Positions 59,301 through 64,000 of a DNA stretch of 64,000 nt are shown here, piece after piece (within the stretch, counting starts at the first letter, position 1; every line of letters begins with the position of its first letter). The stretch spans positions 9,772,001-9,836,000 of the forward strand of contig OX387608.1 in assembly GCA_947568835.1 (NCBI GenBank). The letters are read 5' to 3'. Below the pieces are notes generated by a model. It ran no database searches, was not told the DNA's origin, and was given only the letters and a program-made list of their open reading frames with translations. This DNA is from Protonemura montana (Eukaryota > Arthropoda > Insecta > Plecoptera > Nemouridae). The position numbers and the translations under genes were made by a program.

Positions 59301-62300
59301 GTATTTAATTTCACTTTTGATGTATTTAATGACATACTCCTTTGCTTTTGACTTGGCGCGTTGGTCACACCGGTTCTCGTCAAAGCACTAAAGCTAAGCC
59401 ACACTGTGCTCGATCAACTATTGGATAGGTAACCATTAACGCAACCAGTATTGTAAGAAAGTACAAATCTAAGTTAATTCGCATTGCTAATCAACCCCTT
59501 GACAGCATGAATTTGTGAAGGAATCTTATTATCCTTCGGAAGGTACGCTTAGCCGTTGGTCCCCTTAGTGTCTTCGACAGGAGTAGACTAATGCCGGGTT
59601 TCTCCTCCCCTTCTCATCATCAACCAATTACCCCTCTACTCCATGAGACACAGGATCCGTTGTCAAAACAGTGCGTCGTTAAACTCAACAAATCAAATCA
59701 AAATAGTAACATACCAGTGAAAGGGCGTAAACCCTAACCCTAATTTTCAAAACTTTTCATGGGACATTTTATCCGACTTAAGGTATCCTTCCTAGGAAGA
59801 AATGCATCTTATAAAAGCTAGGAAATGTCTTACCGTTAGCCGACGAGGCGAACTGTAGATGTTGTGAGTACTTGTCAATCAATCTTTTAATTAAGTCTAT
59901 CTGCTCGAGCGTCAGCTGTACAGCGTTCAGGTGTTGAGATTCACACGGTACGTACGCCGCCCAAAACTGGAACAGAGACACAGAAGTGAATTACGTGTTG
60001 GGAGGAAAACAACCGACTCTGTTGCCAGGTGGTGTTGATTCAATCAACCTTTTTCCTACGCAATTTTTGCGCTCGGTGTACAAATTGGCTACAGTCTAGA
60101 CAGTGAAAGACGATACCAGCACAAGACTGTCCCCCAGCATTGCTATAGTCTAGCCCGTGAGAGAAGATACCTGCACAAGGACTGCCCCCCAGCATTGCTA
60201 TAGTCTAGCCCGTGAGAGAAGATACCTGCACAAGGTCTGTCCCCCAGCATTGCTACAGTCTAGCCCGTGAGAGAAGATACCGGCACAAGGACTGCCCCAG
60301 CATTGCTACAGTCTAGCCCGTGACAGAAGATGCCGGCCCAAAAATTGCCCCCTGCATTGCTACCAAATCATGAATGTAATTGCAGGTATTATTTTAGCCG
60401 TGGAATTTCAAAATACTTGCTATAAATGCAAAATAATTTCAATTAATGGCCGCCAAATGACAACTTCATAACCAAAACGGAAAATATCTCTAGGTTAACA
60501 TTTATTTCTTTGTATCGTAGGTTACTCGCATTTGATACTGTTTAACCCTTAAATAATATTTATTAATGATAGCCTTAACGATTGGTAGGTATGCATTCAC
60601 CGATATTTTAAGTCGAAAATATTAAATTGTGGAGGTTTGTTTAAAAAGACAGCCACAAACGCTATCTAGTGCTACCTACCGTTACCACATGTTGCCGGCT
60701 CATTTGCTCAGCAGAACGATTAACATGATCGTTGCTTAACATTAACACTGGGTCTCTGACAGTATCCATAAACCTGATAATTGTAACGATTGCAAAGCGC
60801 GTGTAATTTACGGGAGTGTAATTCACTTGAAAACTGACAAAAGTTATCGTATTTTATTTAAATACACTTTAAAACACCAACTTGCTTGCTTTTAACATGA
60901 CATGCGCTCATTTCGGCGATTCTGCACAAACGTTAATTGCAAAATAAGTGTCTCTCATGCTATACGTTTATCTCGAACACCGAAGCGTACACATTGCCCC
61001 CACGATTTCCGCCAACGACGTGCCCCAAAACACAATCCCGTGGCGCGACGCTACAAAAGAAGAGGCACGGAATAATTGGAGCGAAGTGTAATTTAAAACG
61101 ATTTCGCGCGCGAACGCCAAAAAGAAAAAATAAATAAAAAGCGAACAGCAGCAAACACAGAGAATGTGAAAATATCCATGCAACACCACACGTTTGCTAG
61201 GTTTACATTTAGTTTTGTTTCTGAAGAACACCAATAAACCACGCCATGGAAGGGGGTTAAAAAAAAGGGTTTCTTAGTTTAAGTGCAGACTCTTTTCCTT
61301 TGGAATTGCAAAACGTGATGTTTTTATGGCCGTGCCGTCTATATATAGTTGCTAGCGATACGTGGATAGATGCTAGTACCTTTGCCAGTGGCGTCGTGTT
61401 CTACTCGTTGAATGAGGAGAATACAAGAGTAAAATTGTTATGTATTGTGTAGGTACTCGTGTCTACTTTGTATACCCTTCTCAATAGTTTTGAAAATATT
61501 TTTAAAATTGGGTTGTGTGACGAGTAAAAAAAGTCTTTATTTATGAGCATTATTTCGCCTATAATTTTCCTGATATTTTTTGGCTCATGTTTTATTTATT
61601 AGCTTTAATTAGTGAATTAGGCCTTTGAATGCACTATGATAAAATCAACAAATGTTTCCCTAAATTTCGAACTGTTTTTTTTTTGTAAAAGTAAAAATAA
61701 CAGAAAGCCAGAAAAGCGAGTGAACTTTTTGAAGGACTTAAAAATCCAGTTAAAATACTTTTTTTTCAATGGCTGTGTCATTCATTATTCATCAATAGCA
61801 GGCACCTTAAGAGCTGCCATCTAGTGTAACTAATCCTTACAACTTTGATCCCTCAAGAATTTGAGTTGCTATAAAAAAACAAATCCATTCGAAGCAATAA
61901 AGCGGACTACAATGCTGCGACAAATAAACATTCGACACGTCTCGAATAGAAAATAATAAAAATCTTAACAATAAAATATTATGTTATTACATTGTCGAAA
62001 AAGCCTGAACAAATGTTTACCTGAAAGTTTTCACATTACGAAAATGTAATTATATAATAATCCTATCGAGTCTACTGGGCAGAGAAACCCCGTCACGTCG
62101 CCACTTTTACAAGCCACATCGTCGATAAACTCTTCCGGAAGTTTCGATTATTTCCCGAGCTAGCGTTGACTCCCACGAGCAATCCAGTCACTTCGAGTGT
62201 CAGTTGGCTTTGGGAGTACCATGGCAATAAGGGCGTTGGTACACCGGTGATTTTCAGCCCCCCTGGCGAAGGATTTCTAGATGGAGCCACTGGGCTTATA

Positions 62301-64000
62301 CAGGTAATGAAATAGGTGAAATAGTGAACAAAAACAAAGTCTACGATTATTTTTTAAAATTTCTATTATGACATGTGAGCCTGTGGATCATTTATAGCAA
62401 TCCCAAATTGCTGATTTTGCTTTTTTTTTCTCGAAGCGCTGTATAATCTTCTTGTACGGGTTTCATCGACAGGTGTGTTTTAATCGGTTTTAACTGTTAA
62501 AACTGCGTTACACTGTGTTAAACCTGAAGGTTAAATTCCATTAAAAAATGTCCCCAATTGTGGAAGTTTACATCAAAAATATAAATAAACTATAGGTGGT
62601 CTGCGAACACTCGCGTGCATTGACCACTACATAACTGGGCTCACTAATTACTACTCAAAATATCGATACACGTCTACCAATTGTTAAGATGAAAGAATAA
62701 ATGAGCGTTAATTCTGATAAAATGCAAGTATTCTGCAAAAAACTAATAAAAGGAAATTTATTTCCTTTGGAACGACGATGACTCCAGCTCAGACGAATCT
62801 AATTTTGGTGATTAATAATTGGTCGGTGATTTAAATGAAGACAGTTTAAAATTATGAGCTTACGCGAGAACGACTTGACCTATAAACCAAATTAAACACT
62901 AAAATATTATCAGGCAAAATTCTGAGCGGCCAAAATGGATATTTATGTTTTGAAAAAAAAAACTCGAAATGACAGAGCACTTAAAGTTATTACGTTGTAC
63001 TCGCAGGCATGTAAATTAATTAAAATTAACATAACTTTGCGTTCAAATGTTCATACATTATTTCCATAAGGAATGGCTAGCGAAATGGGCGACCACATGG
63101 CTCTTTATTGCACCATTTACCCACATGAGAGCAATTTTAGTGGAAATTCTAATAATATCAAATATTATTGTTAGGACTAGCAAAATGAAACATACGTTTC
63201 GCTGTGCGTACCGTATTTCTGGTAAATGTATTTGGTGATGCTTTTAAACTAGGTTTTAAATGCTAAGTGAAGAAAAACTAAATTTCCCAACGTTTCTCAA
63301 CTTGTTCCTGTTACTTTTTCAAGGGTAAGAGCAGTCATGACAATTATCCGAAAAGAAAAGAACCACAGAACCTAGTTCAGGCATCCTTAAAGCATCTAAC
63401 TAAAATAATCTAGGTTAAAAATTTAAAAAGTAACATAGTTTTTATTTTCGAGAAATAACCCGTATAGGGTAGGAGGAAAATCAATTTATTTAAAAATCGA
63501 CAGCTATCCAAATATATAGTTGACCATTAAGGTCTAGCTTACTGATCTATATTTTTAATACAATTTCTTTTTAATAATATTTATGATCATGGTTATGGTA
63601 ATTATGAAGTGTTGTTATACAAATGGTGCTGCAAGATGCAAATTGATGATTTAAGAACGGCATGAAGTATTGAATCTAATATTGAGAGCGAGATGAGCGT
63701 CGTTGATAGTAATTTAATATGGTTACAAATAAAAAGGGTATATGGTGGTGTCCTTTAAGCAATACGGTAAGGGTATTTTTAAGAAACACTTTTTGGGATA
63801 GGGTCATTGCTCCTGGTAAGCGGTATACTTTCTCACTAACTCACCTGTCCACCGACCATGCCTTGCTTGAGTCTAAGCAGGTCCGTATGCGACCACGGGC
63901 TCTTCGACCACGGGGTGATCGACTTAAGGTCAGCGTTGAAGTTGAATTCACGCAATTGGTTGTGCACGAACTTCCTTATGTTCCACGGCAGGTCGTTGTG
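32220..64000 (-). CDS. Membrane dipeptidase (renal dipeptidase/DPEP family, peptidase M19), 9 exons, 5' end beyond the window
   Basis: Nine minus-strand exons (63845-64000, 59834-59966, 51729-51879, 50867-50936, 48425-48601, 44610-44694, 40781-40856, 40296-40434, 32220-32348) join in phase to 371 residues and a TGA. The family hydrolyses dipeptides, including leukotriene D4 and cystinyl-bis-glycine, with two zinc ions outside the cell. Every key residue is present (numbered from the window edge): His1 and Asp3 in HNDLPW, bridging Glu114 in GVEGGH, His141 in [10 protein letters not shown], His187 in DLSHAS, His208 in FSHSS, Arg219 in SRNVPDD, Asp277/Asp279 in GGDFDG. Cys60/Cys143 and Cys215/Cys247 match the disulfides of human DPEP1. 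The C-terminus ([17 protein letters not shown]) keeps a late Cys but shows no hydrophobic GPI-anchor tail. The signal peptide and first 20-40 residues lie beyond 64000. It looks intact and active; the paralogue within the family is unassigned. Confidence 0.95.
32460..32720 (-). repeat. MITE (CGCCATCGGGTGG family), copy 5
   Basis: Begins with terminal repeat TGAGTTTATAGGTATATTA and contains CGTGGTAACGGTAGGTTCCA, CCGATGGCGCTTG and CAGTCTCAAATGCAAGTAAT (minus orientation). The far end is truncated. Confidence 0.75.
33575..33610. repeat. 36-bp perfect palindrome
   Basis: TGTTAACATAATAACAAT is followed directly by its reverse complement with no spacer. Confidence 0.9.
36997..37166. repeat. 44-bp tandem repeat, about 4 copies
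   Basis: Units start GCCGAGTTTG at 36997, 37041, 37085 and 37129. Each contains GGGCTGCGTTCAGGGGTCAG with small changes. The spacing is exactly 44 bp and the array is GC-rich against an AT-rich flank. Confidence 0.92.
37885..38165 (+). repeat. 5S-rRNA-derived SINE, copy 4
   Basis: C-box-like TTAGATAGGTGACCAACATA, GTTCTGTTCGGGAGATAGG, ATCGACAGCATGGAATTGTG and the tail (GTCAAAACAATGCCTCGTTT) are in order. The 5' half of the head and part of the body are lost. Confidence 0.75.
38535..38705 (+). repeat. MITE (CGCCATCGGGTGG family), copy 6, degenerate
   Basis: Only CATATTGATATTTTAAGCGG, GCACGCATTATTGGGTGGCC and TTCCGGCTAGTTTGCTC are recognisable. Confidence 0.45.
39541..39886 (-). repeat. MITE (CGCCATCGGGTGG family), copy 7, both ends present
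   Basis: The left end CATTGAGCTTATAGGTAAC and the right end TTAACATTAGCGTAGGCCCT, then CTATACCTATACACTTAATG, are inverted copies of each other. This copy shows that the family has terminal inverted repeats. The body contains TAACGGTAGGTGCCACCTGA. Confidence 0.8.
40296..40434 (-). CDS. Dipeptidase exon 8
   Basis: 139 bp between TTGCAG and GTGAGT. It completes an Arg codon and encodes [19 protein letters not shown] and [12 protein letters not shown], the conserved helices after the GGDFDG motif in DPEP proteins. Confidence 0.95.
40781..40856 (-). CDS. Dipeptidase exon 7
   Basis: 76 bp; acceptor TTTTTCCAG, donor AG|GTACAG. Encodes [20 protein letters not shown] then DGIN, containing the catalytic GGDFDG loop. 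Confidence 0.95.
41591..41921. repeat. 114-bp tandem repeat, about 2.9 copies
   Basis: Units start near GCATGGAAGGTTCAATGG at 41591, 41705 and 41819. They share GGTAGATTCAACGTTTGGTA, GCCATGGAGATG and CTTATGTTACCACGGGTAT with few differences, so the array is fairly recent. Confidence 0.92.
43224..43592 (+). repeat. MITE (CGCCATCGGGTGG family), copy 8
   Basis: Well-preserved ends: TTTAACTGTCTTCGCGAAAA at the left, AGTTTAACATTAGCGCTGGT and CTATACTTATAAACTCAATG at the right. The central CATCGGGTGG block is partly deleted. Confidence 0.8.
44610..44694 (-). CDS. Dipeptidase exon 6
   Basis: 85 bp; acceptor TTTGTTCAAG, donor G|GTGAGA. Encodes [18 protein letters not shown] then [10 protein letters not shown], matching the VMVNFYN strand and disulfide Cys of DPEP. 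It ends phase 1, as exon 7 requires. Confidence 0.93.
46245..46552 (+). repeat. MITE (CGCCATCGGGTGG family), copy 9
   Basis: Contains TTCGTTAATTCGCAGATAAC, TGATATTTTGAGTCGTAATT, GTGGCATCGGGTGGCACATC and the right end GACTATACCTATAAACTCAA. Confidence 0.78.
48129..48345. mobile_element. Fold-back element (about 217 bp, long inverted arms)
   Basis: The left arm starts AATGTTGTGGCGAGTATCGG and the right arm ends CCGATACTCACCACAACATT. Arms of roughly 80-100 bp meet in a core made of repeated CCTAAAAAG/CTTTTTAGG units. Terminal repeats and the lack of an ORF suggest a non-autonomous DNA element. No clear target-site duplication was seen. Confidence 0.7.
48425..48601 (-). CDS. Dipeptidase exon 5
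   Basis: 177 bp, phase 0 to 0; acceptor TTGTTTTCCAG, donor GTAAGT. Encodes [20 protein letters not shown] and [20 protein letters not shown]: two zinc-ligand histidines and the substrate-binding Arg. Confidence 0.97.
49107..49410. repeat. Diverged tandem repeat, about 3 units of 100-114 bp
   Basis: AACGACGC followed by TTTTTATGGTGTT-like sequence recurs at about 49114, 49226 and 49327. The blocks GTCGTCACAGAGCAAAGGGG and GTTGTCACAGTTCAGAGAGA lie at corresponding places. The core resembles the inverted tail of the 5S-derived SINE (GTTTAACGACGCAC). Confidence 0.6.
50867..50936 (-). CDS. Dipeptidase exon 4
   Basis: 70 bp; acceptor CCCTTAG, donor AAG|GTAAGA. Completes the Trp of TCNTPW and encodes [20 protein letters not shown] then FGK, the variable linker before the DLSH strand. 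Confidence 0.93.
51729..51879 (-). CDS. Dipeptidase exon 3
   Basis: 151 bp; acceptor TCCTGACAG, donor TG|GTAAGT. Encodes [20 protein letters not shown] and [16 protein letters not shown]: the bridging Glu and substrate-pocket His. A second AG two bases downstream would break the frame. Confidence 0.96.
52245..52440 (-). repeat. 5S-rRNA-derived SINE, copy 5 (3' part only)
   Basis: Minus-strand CAACCTCTCGACAGCATGG, GTTAAGACCAGTGGTCTTAT-like and TTCTATAGGAATAGGCTACA blocks. The 5S-like head is absent. Confidence 0.7.
53786..53971. other. Coding-like GC-richer island, identity unknown
   Basis: The plus frame gives [20 protein letters not shown] and [16 protein letters not shown] with G/C-rich third positions, ending at a TAA. 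The minus strand instead offers a pyrimidine-rich acceptor (CTTGTCTCCTCGTCGCAG) before [21 protein letters not shown] recognise neither. It could be a decayed retrocopy or a small nested exon. Confidence 0.2.
54280..54605 (-). repeat. MITE (CGCCATCGGGTGG family), copy 10
   Basis: Left end CATTGAGTTTATAGGTAACG, then AGTGTTAAACTTACTGCTGA, ACACGTGCCACCCGATGGCG and CACTCGAAACGACGGTGACT. Minus orientation; one of the cleaner copies. Confidence 0.82.
56179..56242. repeat. Minisatellite CCCTATCACCG / CCCTATACCG
   Basis: About three 11-bp units CCCTATCACCG are followed by three 10-bp units CCCTATACCG. Confidence 0.9.
56581..56673. repeat. 93-bp near-perfect inverted repeat
   Basis: Arms of about 42 bp (GAAATGGGTTTTGAATGCTA then AGTAAAGGA, against TCCTTTACTTAGCATTCAAA then ACCCATTTC) surround a loop of about 8 bp. 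Only one or two differences are visible, so it is recent or under gene conversion. A scrap of the same motif (GGTTTTAAATGCTAAGTGAA) occurs near 63250. Confidence 0.9.
56971..57199. repeat. Tandem duplication of about 113 bp
   Basis: Two units each contain ATATTTTCATGAA, GCTTTTAGRARCACTC, GAGTGCACCTCAGTAATTA and GATAAATGCGYTTTTTT. Confidence 0.85.
57562..57895 (+). repeat. MITE (CGCCATCGGGTGG family), copy 11
   Basis: Contains TTACTTACAAAAATGG, GATATTTTGAGTCATAATTA, GCAAGCGCCATCGGGTGGGA and ACATTGCAGCTGGCTCTCTA; ends AAACTCAATTA. Confidence 0.8.
58145..58308 (+). mobile_element. Hairpin SINE, copy 5, with the most complete tRNA-like core
   Basis: Leader TTGCAAACGCTTGTAATGCG. The core at about 58211-58288 carries an A box (TAGCTCAATGGGTTAGAGC) and a B box (GGTTCAAGTTC). 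The acceptor-stem halves pair imperfectly. The short outer arms ATCCTCTC and GAGAGGAT pair. Imperfect flanking repeats (GTACGAAATTATG and GTAAGAAATTAATG) suggest an older insertion. Confidence 0.75.
59350..59700 (+). repeat. 5S-rRNA-derived SINE, copy 6 (full length)
   Basis: Complete order: GCGTTGGTCACACCGGTTCT head with AAAGCTAAGCCACACTGTG, ATTGGATAGGTAACC (C box), GACAGCATGAATTTGTGAAG, GGTCCCCTTAGTGTCTTCGA, GGGTTTCTCC and tail GTCAAAACAGTGCGTCGTTA followed by A-rich CAAATCAAATCAAA. Best reference copy in the window, though point-mutated. Confidence 0.85.
59834..59966 (-). CDS. Dipeptidase exon 2
   Basis: 133 bp; acceptor GTTCCAG, donor AACG|GTAAGA. Encodes [20 protein letters not shown] and [20 protein letters not shown]; the PCxxQ Cys and TLEQxD helix are typical of the family. 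Confidence 0.95.
60088..60363. repeat. 54-57-bp tandem repeat, about 5 copies
   Basis: Units share AGTCTAGCCCGTGAGAGAAG, ATACCTGCACAAGG and CCCCAGCATTGCTA, starting at about 60091, 60145, 60200, 60255 and 60309. The first and last units are the most diverged. Confidence 0.92.
60430..60778 (+). repeat. MITE (CGCCATCGGGTGG family), copy 12
   Basis: Contains TCGTAGGTTACTCGCATTTG, GATATTTTAAGTCG, ACGCTATCTAGTGCTACCTA, CCACATGTTGCCGGCTCATT and ends near CTGACAGTATCCATAAACCT. Confidence 0.75.
62064..62306 (+). other. Coding-like open frame ending at a splice donor, identity unknown
   Basis: A plus frame is open for about 81 codons (with [20 protein letters not shown] and [19 protein letters not shown]) and ends ATACAG|GTAATG. 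GC is near 50% against an AT-rich flank. There is no ATG at its start, so it would be an internal exon; possible acceptors are weak. Chance cannot be excluded. Confidence 0.2.
62640..62890 (-). repeat. MITE (CGCCATCGGGTGG family), copy 13
   Basis: Contains ACTACTCAAAATATCGATAC, AAATGCAAGTATTCTGC, GAACGACGATGACTCCAGCT and, at the right end, GAAGACAGTTTAAAATTATG then TTGACCTATAAACC, the terminal inverted repeat. The central block is missing. Confidence 0.7.
63845..64000 (-). CDS. Dipeptidase exon 1 in window (5' end cut by the window edge)
   Basis: Encodes [20 protein letters not shown] and [16 protein letters not shown], ending at CAG|GTGAGT in phase 0. The HxD zinc ligands are the first residues visible; the upstream GT/VDGH-type start lies beyond 64000. 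Confidence 0.95.

Larger units (their letters stand above)
51880..59833 (-). other. Dipeptidase intron between exons 2 and 3 (8 kb)
   Basis: Contains a partial 5S-derived SINE (52245-52440), a coding-like island (53786-53971), MITEs (54280-54605 and 57562-57895), a minisatellite (56179-56242) and a 93-bp palindrome (56581-56673). It also contains a tandem duplication (56971-57199), a hairpin SINE (58145-58308) and a full 5S-derived SINE (59350-59700). Confidence 0.7.
59967..63844 (-). other. Dipeptidase intron between the first two exons in the window
   Basis: Holds a tandem repeat (60088-60363), MITEs (60430-60778 and 62640-62890) and a coding-like plus-strand island (62064-62306). Nothing else is recognisable. 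Confidence 0.65.

Noticed and set aside
1-64000. CRISPR array, bacterial operon or plasmid features
   Set aside because: The window is clearly eukaryotic with spliced genes; the tandem arrays lack the repeat-spacer pattern.

Overview
The window looks like nuclear DNA of an invertebrate metazoan. Genes are split by GT-AG introns of up to about 8 kb, the background is AT-rich, and the non-coding space is full of small dispersed repeats: a 5S-rRNA-derived SINE, a tRNA-like hairpin SINE, a MITE family, fold-back elements and one LINE relic. The three genes are animal-type families. I cannot name the taxon from sequence alone. All identifications rest on recalled family motifs, because no search was run.

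Layout. (1) The left edge to about 9.9 kb holds the 5' end of a minus-strand ABCG half-transporter gene. Its start exon is at 9836-9896 and its Walker A exon at 2666-2786; the rest lies off the left edge. (2) 9.9-18.9 kb is intergenic between two divergent genes and contains a LINE relic, a MITE and several ORF-like islands. (3) 18905-21987 is a plus-strand, four-exon gene for a protein of about 680 residues. Its N-terminal third resembles the TRFH domain of telomere proteins TRF1, TRF2 and TIN2; its long C-terminal part is low-complexity, contains no Myb domain and is unusually GC-rich. (4) 22.0-31.8 kb is intergenic between convergent genes and holds repeats plus one weak candidate start exon. 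(5) 32220 to the right edge is a minus-strand membrane-dipeptidase-type (DPEP/renal dipeptidase) gene. Nine coding exons are in the window, all joining in phase, and every zinc and catalytic residue is present; only the extreme N-terminus lies beyond position 64000.

The three genes show no obvious shared pathway: lipid or sterol export (ABCG), possible telomere protein (TRFH), and extracellular dipeptide hydrolysis (DPEP). Most of the novelty is in the repeats. A short SINE family flanked by 10-13 bp target-site duplications is built as a long inverted repeat closing on a tRNA-like core. A head-to-head inverted copy of a 5S-like Pol III promoter forms a fold-back. A MITE with roughly 50-bp terminal inverted repeats occurs about 13 times in 64 kb.
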